64,000 nt of DNA from contig JAKJXP020000003.1 of assembly GCA_022225965.2 (NCBI GenBank), positions 806,001 to 870,000 of the forward strand. The letters run 5' to 3'. Source of the DNA: Diatrype stigma. Taxonomy: Eukaryota; Ascomycota; Sordariomycetes; Xylariales; Diatrypaceae. Below the pieces are notes generated by a model. The model did not search any database. It was not told the origin of the DNA and saw only the letters and a program-made list of their open reading frames with translations. Numbering within the stretch: the first letter of the stretch is position 1; every line of letters begins with the position of its first letter. The position numbers and the translations under genes were made by a program. Positions 37,842-49,277 of the stretch are shown one piece after another.

Positions 37842-38749
37842 GGCACCAGCGTGGTGGGCGATAATGATAGGTACGATATGGGCTACGGATGGCTACCGGA
37901 TATGGTTGAGAACAGATTGAGCAGCGGCTAGACTGGGAGGGGAATGTAGGGGAGGGAGCTTTTACTTCACCCAATCCGTTTCAAGCGTTCAATACCAAGT
38001 CCCGGAGAGAGATCCAGCGGGACCAGTAATTGGAGGGGGAGGACTCGTATTCATGTTGCATGTACTTCTATTGATTTTAGTAATGGATTCACTCTTTCAC
38101 TTTCAATTCCATCATGTATCATCATCACGGATGTAAAGATATTGGGGTAAATCCAATGCAGGGCAGAATGGTAAGTTTTCAATGGTAAGGTGGTAGGCTA
38201 GACTCCCTAAATGTACTTCGTGAGATGTTGTTCAGGGGGTGGGGGCCGAGAATGTTAAGGACCTCGGGACACTGGCCTAGGTAAGCCACCATCATATGGA
38301 AAGCCACAAGAAAGCCACGACGCCACGGTGTACGGTGCACGGTCGGTACCTGAGCTGCTGAGCTTCCAATTGGCCCCAGAAATTGCTTGCATCAAATTGA
38401 TCGAGTGATGAGGCAGTTGCAGGGGAGGGGATTTGCTACGACTGCTCAGGACTGTGCGGCAACCTCATCAGCTCATGTCACAAATCTCAAACACCGCCTA
38501 GTCTGGATTTTATGCAAATGCCAACATTAAAGTGGATTGGCAACTGATTGGGTAGCTACGGTACCTATCCAGGTATAGCCTGTAGGTATAGTTCCAGTTC
38601 CAGTGACTTAGGCTGCTCAGCTGCCTTATCTCACTGTTCTGTGAGCCCTGTTCTGTCGTTGTCCACAGCACTCACACCTCGATCCAAGATCCAAAGACGA
38701 CAATAGCATCTTCCCCATCGCCACTTTGGGAGATGCCTCTGAAGACGCA
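37842..38749. other. Intergenic, 0.9 kb
   Basis: Lies between two plus-strand genes and should contain the promoter of the FHIP-like gene. No supported gene; TAGGTA-type words occur around 38560-38600. Confidence 0.5.
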
Positions 38750-41700
38750 ATGGATTTTGTAAGTCGCTCACCCGCTCTGTCTAGTTCTCTGTCGAGTTGG
38801 CATGCAACCCTAGAGCTTGGGACTGGTCCATCAGTACTCGTCTATCTGTACTCGGGCCTGTGGTTACAAGCTAGTGCTAACTATATTTCTCTACGCAGTG
38901 GTCGCGCCTCGTAGCCAATACTCCGTTGTCGTCACGGACCAGCAAAGATGCGGCCAGAGACCCCATTAGACGGCGGCAACGCTTTGAGAAGGAATACAGC
39001 CAACTTCTTGTTAGTTTCCTGGGCCCCCGGGTGAATAACGAGGGAATGGGATGGTCACTGATACCGACTCCAGCAAATATGGCGAAACGCGTCGAACCTT
39101 TCGAAAGATGTCGAGGCGGCCGAGAACATAGAGATTCGCTTGCAGGAGCTCACCAACATGCTCGTCGACGAGTCACGTCGGCCCCTCCCCCACCCCTGTA
39201 TCTCCTTCTGCTCCAGGAAGCAGATATACATTTACGTCGCGAAGATAGCAACATCGTCGAATAACGAGTGGGTTATCAGGGAGGCTGTCTTGTTCTTCGC
39301 CACTCTAATCGAAAGCGAAGAGGAGGCTTTCGTCGAGACCGAGGCCTTTTCCTCGAGCCTAACCGCCCTCATGGTCCGCATTACGGGCGCCAATAGCATA
39401 CGGCTGGGTTCCGATACCGAGGTTCGCGTTGTAGAGCTGGCTTTCAACATTACGACCAAGATCAGGCTCGAGCCCCATATCCTACCAGCCTGGTTCAAGT
39501 TGCCCAACGGCGCTGGTAATCCCGATGACAAGTTCAAAGACGAAAGAGAGAGGTTTGCGGGCAAAAGACAGAGGGAGGACTTTCCGCTCTTCTACGTCTT
39601 GATGGACTACATACATAGTGAGGGCAAGATAGGGGACTTCGCTCGGACTGGCTTGCTGTATATCATCGAAGCTGCCTCCAATTCGGTTGAGCTGGAACAG
39701 TGGGTCGTTGAGAGCGACCTTTCTACATTGATGGCAACCGGGCTGGGTGCTCTTTACAGTCAGCTGAGTCGGAAGTTGGTGGTAGACCATCCTCCACATA
39801 AACTCCCTCCTGTCCTGGCCTTCTCCGACTATCAGCATCCCGAGACAACGTTCGAGATCGTCAGCTCCTGTAGTCCAGACTTCCAGCTCCACCTTGAGAC
39901 GTTCCTGTCCCACCTGCTATTTTGGCAGGATGTTTTAAATCATTGCCGGTCGACCGAGATCAGGTCGACCCTTCTCGAGCATTTCCAGGTCATTTTCTTG
40001 CAGCAATTATTGTAAGTTTCTCCGTAGCACTAACAGCGAGTCGGAGCCAACGCTTACTTGTCACCTACTTGTCTAGATACCCCTCACTTCTGGAGTCTTC
40101 TGATGTTGATGGAGGCTCATCAGTCGCCGTTCTGACTTACCTTCGACGCATACTTGAATCTTTAGATCACCCTGATATGATCAACCTAATCCTCCATTAT
40201 CTTCTTGCGCTTCCCGAGGGAGGGTCGTTGGTCTCTTCAGATGCCGAGCCATCAGTGAGTGCGGCACGCAAACGCAAATCCATGGATCTTGCAACCATGA
40301 TGGCCACAAGGGAGGAGCCCGAATATACGCCACTGCTTTTCAACTTGGTCGATCTGATCCAATCTTGTTTGAAATCACCTAATCAGCAAACTGTCTGTGT
40401 GACACTCCAGTTACTAGCGGCGATCCTTAAGAGACATCACCGCTACGCCATAATAACTCTCCTCAATACCGAACGTGTCGCGGGCGCTTCGCACAGGAGG
40501 ACAGTTGGTGCTCATCAGCAGGAGGTCGAATTTCTCATGACCCTGGCTGAGTCTGCTGGCGGACAGGATAACTTTGACGAGATCTATGAAAGTATTCTGA
40601 AAGACACAATGACACGCGTGGAAGGTCACCCTTGTTCTATCAAGCTCGTGACGCCGAAAGTGTCTACACATAACCATAGGCTCCCAGCCATCCCCGATAC
40701 TCTGCCCGGTGCACCTCAAGATGTGCCCCCGCATACTCTGAACCCCCAAGACCCACTGCTCAACAACATCTTAGATTTACTCGAAACGTTTTTCATAAAC
40801 GCCGTTGAGACAAACTTATCCGTCACAGAGACCATTCTGGATATGGCAGTGTGTGGATACATTGGCATTGAAGGGTGGCTTCTTCGGCATCCTACAAAGT
40901 ACCAGTTCGAGGAAGACCATGATGAACCAGGTTCTCTGCCTCAAGATGATACAGCATCAGTATCAAGTGAGACGGAGAGGTTAGAAGAAACCCTTCGATG
41001 CAGGCGGCGACCAAAATGGCAACCGTCGACGCTCCCTCGCATCTTATGTATTCTTGAATCACTTGCGGAGCAGGTTCGCTCGTACAAAGATACAGTACCA
41101 AGATTTGAAGAGCTGATACAGCAACGGCGTGAAGCTTTTCAAACCGCTGATTCTATCGTTCCCTCGAAATCAGGCCGGGCTAGCTCACAGGCAGCAAATG
41201 TTGCGGCCGAACAGGCAGCGTCAGATGAATCGCGGTCAGTATCACCGGCGAGACCTAGCGCCCTAGAAGGGTTCGCCCAGAGGCTATTATCCGAACTAGG
41301 CTCGCCCAGCCCTTCGAACAGCCCACGTAGACCGAAAGAAGCAAGCCGTAGCTCCAGGTCGCTATCGACTCCGACTAAGCCACTACCTCAGAAGCCACTG
41401 CCAACCCCTCCCAAGGAGTTTCCCCTCAACCTCGAGAACCCGAGCCAGAGCAAGTTCATCCGGCCAGCTTCAGAGGCAGGCCCCAGGGATGAGTCCGCCT
41501 TACCGGGAAGAACTAGTCCCTTCAGGGCCGCTGCCACATTCGCGGCAGAGGACCAGGAAATCCTGTCCAGGCGTGTCGGTCTGCCGACGCCAGCGGTGCA
41601 GAAGGTAGCGCCAATCCCCCTGGACCTCAAGAAGGCCGGTGGTGGTGGTGCCAATGTCACCGAGGAAGGTGCGGGGTCCATTGCTGAAGACACCGAGGAT

Positions 41701-42270
41701 AAAGAGACTGCAGATGACAAGAAGGAACAGCCTGGTGAAGAGCAAGTCGAAGGGCAGCAAGTCGGGGAGCAGCAAGTCAGTGAAGAGCAAGTCAGTGAAG
41801 AGCAAGTCAGTGAAGAGCAAGTCAGTGAAGAGCAGGTTGGTGAAGAGCAAGTCGGGGAAGAGCAAGTCGGGGAAGAGCAGGTTGGTGAGGAACAACCCAG
41901 AGGAGAGGTTTTTGAGGAAGGGCAGCAGGCCAAAGAAGAGGGGTCGAAGGAAGAGGAAGGAGAGGCTGCAGCGGGCGGGGCAGTAGAAGCCGAGACCGTA
42001 GAAACCGGGGATGCGGAAGCCGGGGCTGTGGAAGGTGGGGCTGCAGAATCCGAAACTCCGGCAGGCGATGCTGCATCCGGCGAGACCGCGGAAGTGAAAG
42101 TTGAGGCCGTGGAATCCTCCGAGACAGATGTGCCAGATTTGTCCGGAACAAAGACCACATCCGTTTCGCATCTTCTCACCAACGCCATCATCTTCCAGAC
42201 GTTCCTATTTGAGCTCGCGAGTCTGGTGCAGGTTCGGGCGGGACTCTTCAATGAGGTCAAGTTTGCTTAG
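38750..42270 (+). CDS. FHIP/RAI16-like protein (FHF complex, dynein-endosome adaptor)
   Basis: Large helical-repeat protein matching the RAI16-like/FHIP family. In filamentous fungi such proteins join Hook and Fts1 to link early endosomes to dynein for long-range hyphal transport. Four exons: 38750-38758, 38899-39009, 39074-40011 and 40077-42270, giving 1083 aa. The first coding exon encodes only Met-Asp-Phe. The conserved part starts MDFWSRLVANTP, runs through ENIEIRLQELTNMLVDES and WVVESDLSTLMATGLGALYS, and continues past LRRILESLDHPDMINLILHY. The end TNAIIFQTFLFELASLVQVR with AGLFNEVKF is also conserved in feel. Between them lies a disordered Pro/Ser/Glu-rich region of about 350 residues with a pentapeptide array. 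Family assignment is from recalled similarity, not a search. Confidence 0.82.
41731..41895 (+). repeat. 15-nt tandem repeat coding [S/G]EEQV
   Basis: About eleven tandem units of a 15-nt word (GTCAGTGAAGAGCAA and variants) encode repeats of S/G-E-E-Q-V in the disordered tail of the FHIP-like protein. Neighbouring units are almost identical, implying recent expansion. Confidence 0.92.
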
Positions 42271-42823
42271 ATTAGGAAGCCCCCCTTCTTCCAAACCAGG
42301 GGTGGAAATATTGGTGGAAGTATCACATGATGCGGAAGGTTGTTGGCGCGGGATGCTGTCGGGCGCGGTGGTGGCGGCGGCTTGAGCGTGATGACTTCAT
42401 GATACCTACCATACCATATTTACTCTAGACAACGCATAGCGGTCGTTTTAATAGCATGATCTGTCGATAGAACTTGAAGGGGCGGGTCGTTGTGTTTCCA
42501 TAACCAGATCCCTTTCGAATAATACCCGTGTCATCTAGGAGGGAGTCGGGGTTTCGTCAGTTAATTAGCATTTTTGCAAAAATTCCGATGCTCATTGAAT
42601 AGCTAGTTAAGCATGTAAGTGTAGGTGTTTTATTCTAAGCAACCCGTAATCCCAGCCGTGAAGTCGAAGATGCCACGCCCCTAAGTAGCGCCCTACTCAC
42701 CTAACGCCAAGTCAAACCAATGCGTTACAGTGCTGCGCAACAACACCAGTTCCTAACAAACCCCGAGGAAAAGAGTAAAAATAACTATCGTACATGGGAT
42801 GGAATCAGGTAGTTGGGTGCTTT
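42271..42823. other. Convergent intergenic region, 0.55 kb
   Basis: Shared 3' flank of the FHIP-like gene and the small minus-strand gene. No gene seen. Confidence 0.5.
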
Positions 42824-43442
42824 TCAATTATACCCGACGATACCCTCCGCAACGGGGAATCCACCACCACCGCCGCCGTCCGCGATGCTGCTGCTGCTGC
42901 TGCTGCCGCTGCTGCTACGCCAGACCGTCACGCGCCGCCCGATGATGCCGTCCCCGCCGACGCCGATCTCCAGCGGCGTCGCGAGCCTGTTGCTTTTTAG
43001 GCCCCCCCGGAACCCGAACCGGTGCAGGATCGGGCTCTGGAAGGCAGGCTGGAGGAGGTCACCTGATGCACTGTTTTTGTGAAGGGGTTGTTAGCTAATT
43101 GGCTCTTTTTTCGGTCCTTTTTGAGAGAGGGGGTAGGGGAGACATGAGAAAAAGGGGAATAAAAAGAACTTACTGTATCCCGACCACGTAATCGGCTAGA
43201 TCGAGCTCGTCTGCTCCTGTGTCCATGTCCGCGTCGGCCGGTTGTGGAGGGGTGAACGTCGCGTGCGTTGCGACCGTCGCCGGCCCCCCTATCCCGGTTT
43301 CCGTTTCTGGGTTGTGGAATACGAGACTCCCGCCGCAGAGTGCCGGGGCGGACCGGCTGGTGCTGGTGGTCGCGCTGCTGGGGGCGCTGAGCACGGCTAG
43401 GGCGCCGCCTAGGCTGGGCCGTGGGAGATTGGGTCCGCACAT
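42824..43442 (-). CDS. Hypothetical small protein, two exons
   Basis: Not recognised. Exon 1 (43174-43442) starts MCGPNLPRPSLGGALAVLS and ends in an acidic DELDLADYVVGI stretch. A GTAAGT...CAG intron (103 nt) joins it to exon 2 (42824-43070), which keeps a sensible frame: LLQPAFQSPILHRFGFRGGL, then TPLEIGVGGDGIIGRRVTVW, then a Ser/Gly-rich end. Total 171 aa. Exon 2 is read only in this frame after splicing; the unspliced frame ends in low-complexity sequence, which supports the join. The frame stays open upstream of the chosen ATG to a TGA, so no earlier start exists without another exon. No signal peptide or membrane helix is obvious. Confidence 0.5.
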
Positions 43443-44466
43443 CTTCCTCCTTTGCTTCTTCCTTGGATCCTGTGATGGTTTCGATTCCGTTCTTGTGTCT
43501 TTGATAAGACGTCAATGTCGAAGTCGAGCGATGATTCGAGCTTTTGGGAGCTTGCGTGTAGGTCAGGTCGAAAGCGTGTGTAAAAGTGTATGTAAGGGAG
43601 TAGGTATGTAAGTAGGTATGTACAAATGTCTGAGTTGGTCGCCTGGACCTTTATAGATGTAAGAATGTTGTTTATACGTAGGTCGGTGTAAATCAACCCT
43701 TAAGTAGGTGATGCTTGAAGAGTGCCCGGATGGCCAACCACCTTGATGGTGGGTTTGATAGTTTATGACTGAAGTAAATTAAGGTAAGTAGGTAAGAACG
43801 ACAGCAATGATGACCAAAGCAAATACAACGTATGAGTTCTCGAATACCACCCGAAGAAGGCGGCAGCAGCTTCTTCATATAATGTGTTAAACCCATCGAA
43901 ACAACGTTAACCCTTTGATCTCAAACCTAGAAAAGAACAACGAAACAGCCTCATTCCAGCGCCCCCTATTATTACCTAGTTTCTGCTTCACGTTGTCGCC
44001 TTGTTCATCGAGCTGAGGATCTGCCACTAACGAGGCCGTTTCAGCCAATCAGCGCACGCCTGCTTTCCGCTTCTGGCGTTGGTTCCAACGGGTCACAACT
44101 TAACTACAAGGCACAGGGTGCCAATGGGTGAGCAAGTTTGCGGGCTTTGAGTCAGTTTGCGCCCGATAGTCCCCATTGTTACAGCGCCTGAGCTGAGCGC
44201 ATCTTTATACTCCGAGCACTCGCACGCCACAATGGATTGTCTAACCTGTGCATCATCATTGTCCGTCGGTGTCTGTGTTTCTATGAACCGACTGGCATCA
44301 CGTTTTGAGCAAGTTTAGGTTCTGCTGTGTGCTGTAAGCACGACAGAACGACAGAGTTGTATTTGATATACTGCAAGTAATCGGTATTAGTTGTTCCATA
44401 CAGTACCCCTTCCTCGAGGAGTCCCGACGGCACGCCTCTACCTGACAATCTGAGATAGGGCCCTAG
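43443..44466. other. Intergenic, 1 kb
   Basis: Region between the small hypothetical gene and FAD monooxygenase 1, both minus strand. Short overlapping frames only. Confidence 0.5.
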
Positions 44467-45747
44467 CTAAGATCCCATGTTCAGTTCATGATAGTCGGGA
44501 AGATCCCACACACGCTTGCTCTCGGATTGTGAGCCGGAGGTCCACTGGCTTGCCTTAGACACAGCCCAGAAGGCATTGCGCAAGACCGAAATGCCCAGCT
44601 GGGACGATGGGAAAAACCAGCCAAGTGCTGAGCCGACAGGTATCCTCTGGCACTCCTTGATGGGCGGCTGGACTATCCTTTCGTAGGCCTTGAGAGCGCC
44701 GGGTACGTCGTTACCATTCCTTGCCAATTCTCCTGCCAATACGTACGCGCCGATCAGGCCACCCGTCGTCCCCATGCCTGTGAAGGGGCTCGGGCAATAG
44801 CCCGCATCGCCAACGAGCACAACACGGCCCTTGTACAGTTGGTTCATCTTGACCTGGCCTACCTCGGCGGCCCAGAAGTCGGCACATGTTTTCAATCCAT
44901 GTAGCAGTCGGTCCGTCTGCCAGCCGGCGTCCTTGAACGCCTCCGCAAAGACTTCTTTCTGCTTGTCGACGGATTCCTTGTAGGACGCCTTCAGCTTTTC
45001 GGCGGCCCCCATCTTGAAGAGCAGAACCTGCGTCATCGGACGATCGCCGGTTCGCGTGACGATCACTCGCCTCCCCACCGCATTGTAGCACCGGGCAAGC
45101 TTCCCTTCGTCCTCCGCCCGTGGGATGCTGTAATACGCAGCTTGGATCCCAATCGAATTGAATGCTGCATCGCTGACTTGCTGGCCAAAGGCAAGACGTC
45201 TTGTGCGAGACCCCTGCCCGTCCGCGCCGACTACAAGGTCATATCGCTTTTGCTGCCCGTCAGAGAAAGTGACGTCTACACCACCCTCTGCACTGTCCTC
45301 ATTGCGGGACAGTTCGGTGATCGATTTGCCAAACTCGTATGTCAACGCCCCCTCTTTCCCCTGGCTTTTTCGTGCCGCGTTCTGCTCGAGACTGGCTTCG
45401 TATAGGAGTTTCACGAGGTCGCCGCGCATGATCTCGTACTCGGATGTCAGCGTTATCCGCCGTTGGCCAGAGGGGTTGATGCCGAAGAGCGCGATCCGCT
45501 TGCTGTTCCCATCTAGTACCTCGATGCCGGCTTCGTCGACACATTGCGATCTGACCTTTTCGAGAAGTCCCATCCTCTTCAGGATCTCGATGCCTTGGTT
45601 TTTCAGATCGATCTGCTGTCCGGCCTCGCGCAGCGAGGGCCATCGCTCCACGACGGTGATGTCGTGGCTGGCATCCGACCGCTGCAGAAGCGTGGCGAGA
45701 GCGGGACCGCAGACTCCGGCCCCCACGATGAGGATTTTGAGAGACAT
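44467..45747 (-). CDS. FAD-dependent monooxygenase 1 (aromatic hydroxylase / TetX-like fold)
   Basis: Single-component flavin monooxygenase, expected to hydroxylate or epoxidise a small molecule using NAD(P)H and oxygen. Single exon, 426 aa, starting MSLKILIVGAGVCGPALATL, so the GxGxxG dinucleotide site is at residues 8-13. ERWPSLREAGQQIDLKNQG, the DG motif (YDLVVGADGQGSRTRR) and the GD motif (GRVVLVGDAGYCPSPFTGMG) are all intact. No signal peptide; a cytosolic enzyme is likely. It is the outermost left member of the candidate polyketide cluster, separated from the other genes by 3.5 kb of repeat relics, so cluster membership is an inference. Confidence 0.9.
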   Translation of the reverse strand: MSLKILIVGAGVCGPALATLLQRSDASHDITVVERWPSLREAGQQIDLKNQGIEILKRMGLLEKVRSQCVDEAGIEVLDGNSKRIALFGINPSGQRRITLTSEYEIMRGDLVKLLYEASLEQNAARKSQGKEGALTYEFGKSITELSRNEDSAEGGVDVTFSDGQQKRYDLVVGADGQGSRTRRLAFGQQVSDAAFNSIGIQAAYYSIPRAEDEGKLARCYNAVGRRVIVTRTGDRPMTQVLLFKMGAAEKLKASYKESVDKQKEVFAEAFKDAGWQTDRLLHGLKTCADFWAAEVGQVKMNQLYKGRVVLVGDAGYCPSPFTGMGTTGGLIGAYVLAGELARNGNDVPGALKAYERIVQPPIKECQRIPVGSALGWFFPSSQLGISVLRNAFWAVSKASQWTSGSQSESKRVWDLPDYHELNMGS

Positions 45748-46467
45748 CCCGCAAGAAGATTTCAGAGCTGGTCGACGGCTATAGCTGAGTGCGTGCTTGG
45801 ATATTTTGGGGATGGATGACTATTCGGTTGGTTGTATAGCACGCAGACTGGGTCTGAGAGTTGATATAGACATGTCCGAGCCTTCCGATCTATATTTATA
45901 ATGAAAGGAAAACCGAGAAAAAATTGAAAAGTACAAAGAAAGACAATGTCCGGACTCCGAAACCGAGGGCGTTCGCAAGAAGCGAAAGCATCTATGCACA
46001 TAGAAAGTACACTGCAGTCTGTTTCCTGCTTCCCCCAAGCCCGTCGGCCGAGACGGCTTGCTATCCCCGTTCATGACCGCTTACACCTGCTCATACCACG
46101 CCATGGCACGGAAAACCCAAATGCCGAGTTATGAATAAACAGTTAAGATCCTGACATTATAAAGGGTTTGATTAGACCCCTTGGCGTTAAAACCAATGCG
46201 ATGAACATAAAGTGGTACCGAAATACCGTTGTTCACATAACGGACGGTTGGGGTCCCGAGATGTCTGAAAAGGTCTCTGCATCTAATAACAACTGGGATA
46301 CCCCAACCAATTATGAATGCATCCCCAAAGTACTAGTAAAAAGTAAAATATGTTCCAGTCACCGAGGACGATGTCGACAGGGTTACGGATGCGCTTCAGC
46401 CGGACCCTTTGATTCTGCTCAGTTCTTAATACTTCAGGACAGCGAAAAAGGTAGGGGAGGGTGGGGT

Positions 46468-46490
46468 GGGGGGGGGGGGGGGGGGGGGGG
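46468..46490 (+). repeat. Poly-G tract (G23)
   Basis: 23 consecutive G, preceded by GTGGGGT and AGGGGAGGGT. This has potential to form G-quadruplex DNA; assembly length errors are also common at such runs. Confidence 0.9.
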
Positions 46491-46556
46491 TTCTAATGAA
46501 ATATTTCGAACGATCCAAATTTGCTATTCATGAGATTTGATTTTTCCATTAATACG

Positions 46557-46720
46557 GTGTTAAATTGGACAGAGTGCCGTATACAGACTGATTCCGTTTT
46601 CCGGCTCTGTCTATATTAAGGGGGGTAGATTCCCAAGGCCTAGTCATCAGGGAGCAGCCCATTAAGCTCTATACGATACATCCCTTTACCCCTGAACATC
46701 TTCCTGTACCCGGTTATATT
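46557..46720 (+). repeat. Diverged direct repeat, copy A
   Basis: About 164 nt sharing order and many words with copy B at 47461-47628, for example CATCAGGGAGCAGC, TCTGTCTAT/TTTGTCTAT and ACATCTTCCTG. Most differences are transitions. Could be an LTR or one of two independent insertions. Confidence 0.75.
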
Positions 46721-46886
46721 TGGTAAAGGCTATGAAAATAGGCCTTCTGGATATAAGGAGTGATAATTGAAGTGTGTATTATTGAAGTTCTAAAGCATGC
46801 TATAATACGCTTTCGCTATTGTTTTTTTAAATGGCTAAATCGTGTAATAATTGGGCCAAAGGAAAGCCCCCTAAATACTGAATACT

Positions 46887-46908
46887 AGGTGTGTTATAAT
46901 ACACCTAA
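46887..46908. repeat. Short palindrome TAGGTGTGTTATAATACACC
   Basis: Imperfect inverted repeat of about 22 nt (TAGGTGT...ACACCTA) inside the repeat-relic region, between copies A and B. No function assigned. Confidence 0.6.
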
Positions 46909-47230
46909 GTTGCCCTCGTATTCGATAAGGCCCTTGTACGCTGCCTGCTGGACCCCTTTCACTGCCAAGCTGCTATACTGCAGCTTTATGCCGACCCCAA
47001 TTTGTAATCACCTACTACCGACATATCCGGATACCACCCACAAACCCATGACCACCCCAACCGACACATACCCAAGGAATCGTAAAGGAAATCATTCTGA
47101 TCAAAAGAAATTGGTTCCCAAGCCACGCATCAAGACAAGGGTACCCATCAGGCTACCCCTGCCAGAAGCTAGGTCAGGAGAGGGACTACTCCCCCTCGAA
47201 AAGCCTTCGTCCTCCTTCCCCCTTTCCTAC

Positions 47231-47270
47231 CGGTCTCTCTCTCTATCTCTCTCTATTTCTTTCTCTATTC
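47231..47270 (+). repeat. CT-rich microsatellite
   Basis: Pyrimidine tract of CTCTCTCTAT-type units next to the box-B-containing sequence; such tails are common at ends of short interspersed elements. Confidence 0.7.
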
Positions 47271-47307
47271 ACCACAGCCCATACGGCACATCCAGCTTGC
47301 TGGCCAT

Positions 47308-47318
47308 GGATTCGAACC
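47308..47318 (-). other. tRNA-type box B, possible SINE head
   Basis: The minus strand reads GGTTCGAATCC, an exact pol III box B. No full tRNA cloverleaf surrounds it and a clear box A is lacking at the proper distance, so it may be a decayed tRNA-derived SINE. Confidence 0.35.
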
Positions 47319-47460
47319 CAGGGACTTACGGCTGTATACCTGAGCCTATAGGCCTCCGTCGCTCAATATGATCTATCTCTAGGGGTCGGTAGGACTATAG
47401 GGGCTTATATCTGACGAAGCTGTGCGGACATAGCTTACCTAAGGGTGGACGGATGACACA

Positions 47461-47628
47461 GGGTTTAGAATGGACCAAGTTCGGGATACACAATGGATCC
47501 GTGTTTCCGCTTTTTGTCTATGTAAAGGAGGGCTATGTCCCCAAGATCTAGCCATCAGGGAGCAGCTCACTAGTCTCTGTACAATACACTCCTCTGCCCT
47601 TCGACATCTTCCTGCACCCAGTTACATT
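47461..47628 (+). repeat. Diverged direct repeat, copy B
   Basis: Partner of copy A, starting about 904 nt downstream in the same orientation. Followed by AT-rich sequence ending near TTCAATTCAATATCTCTTAC (47694-47713), reminiscent of the 3' end of fungal Copia LTRs. Confidence 0.75.
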
Positions 47629-49277
47629 ATGTCTTGAAACGATGCTTCCAGATTGCAGGGTGGACCTCAAGATACCCCGTTCCCTGATATTTCCTTCAAT
47701 TCAATATCTCTTACATAAATATATCAACCCCGTCCAAGAGAACTTTCCATGAGATAGCAGCCGGACCCCAGCGCGGAAGTCTTGGGCCAACATGCTAATG
47801 CCCTTTTGCCCCGGATCTCTTGGACGACTACACAGTTGTTAGTAAGTTCAGTCTCAATTATTTTGAAAGGCTAAAGGGGTATAGCTAGCTTAACAGCAGT
47901 AACCCTCGCCATGAAAGTGCCTTACTTGAGCCTTGCCAGACGTAGAGCCATTTCTATCGGGAGTGGGTACTGGTTTCTGGTCCTTGGTGGACTTATCGAA
48001 TCTACTTTTTCGCTGTTCATGGGTAGCTGCTGGGAGCCGTGTACTGCAAGTAATGCAGGTACCTCGTATCATACTTCCCGTACACATGGTGGGCTAATTG
48101 CTGTCTGTTGTTGAAAATCTGAAGTATACAGTGGCCGTTTGCTTTATGCGATGCTAGGACAGAGAGTGTATGAGTGTTGTTGGGATGCGGTTGTGGACGA
48201 AAGCTCAAAGTGAGATGACAATCTTGACTATTTATATATGTTACAAGGTCCTCATGGCGGAAAGCTAAAGCGGAATATGGCATCTCCAAAGTGAACCCAA
48301 CAAGGCCTCTGTAAAGGCCTTATCCCGAACCATCTCCGGGTGACTGACTACAACTTTCTAGCTGAACAGGTAGTTATTTTGCGGTGAATAATGACTGGCT
48401 CTTTCCTTACAATAAACTTGACAACTACAATAGAAGACTCCTGAAACCTTCCATGCAGGTGGAGCTCACCGTGTATTGTGAAACCGGGGAACCGGTTGAG
48501 CGACAGCACACCGTTAAAGCATTCTTCTTGAGACACTTTGAAAGACAGAGCGGTATAGTACAAGAAGAAAAGAAATGCCGGAACTCTGATAAAGGGTCGC
48601 AAGCTAGATCATAAGGCACGGATGGGTCTAGTAAATGCACTTATAGTATTATAACTTCGGTGCAAGATCGGAGTTTGAAGGAGTATAGGAGACCACCCCC
48701 CTCTCCCCTCCCCTTCGCGTACCTACATACCTTTTAGGATCTTTTGTATTATCCCTTTTAGAGGTGTCTTCACTCATCATGTAGTTTAAGTCGGTTCCAA
48801 TGACCTGGTTTTCTATCGCGTCAGTGAGCTCGGCTTCCCATTGATCCATTATAGAGTACCTTCACTGACAGAGAGTGAACCATGTCATATGATCATGGTA
48901 CATTATGCATAGTAAAACTAGCCTCCATCCCCGGATCAGATACTAAAAAGGAGGCCAACATAATTAAGTATAGGTGCCCACTCGGGATGGAACTGAAATA
49001 AACCATTGGTTTTCCCTTGCCCCCCTATTACCCTACGCAAAGAGAACCCTTATCTCCGTTATATAGCTGCCCACCAACGCACACGTAATTTCGAGCCCCA
49101 ATCCGATAATGCTCTATGAGGGTGTACTTTCAGGATTGTCTCCTTCTCGGCCAATTAGAAAAAAATGCCAATGACCGCGCATCTCGCCACATCAACAGAT
49201 CTAGGTGGAGGCGTGCGAAGAACCGCCCAACTTCGCTTTCTGATCCGGTCGTATTAGCGAGGTATCTCACACTGAAG

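Larger units (their letters stand above)
45748..49277. other. Repeat-relic region between FAD monooxygenase 1 and the MFS pump
   Basis: A 3.5-kb stretch with no supported gene. It holds a G23 run, a pair of diverged direct repeats, a tRNA-type box B and pyrimidine microsatellites. The frame at 46889-47371 (160 codons) spans low-complexity and box-B DNA and is not credible as a gene. The region looks like layered, decayed transposon insertions. Confidence 0.6.

Noticed and set aside
41388..42260. Minus-strand Cys/Ser/Pro-rich frame with tandem SPTCS repeats
   Set aside because: Antisense image of the [S/G]EEQV repeat in the FHIP-like gene.
46889..47371. 160-codon frame in the relic region
   Set aside because: Covers a CT microsatellite and a box-B motif; composition reflects repeats rather than a protein family.
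47290..47371. Possible intact tRNA gene on the minus strand
   Set aside because: Box B is perfect, but no acceptor stem, anticodon arm or proper box A can be folded around it.
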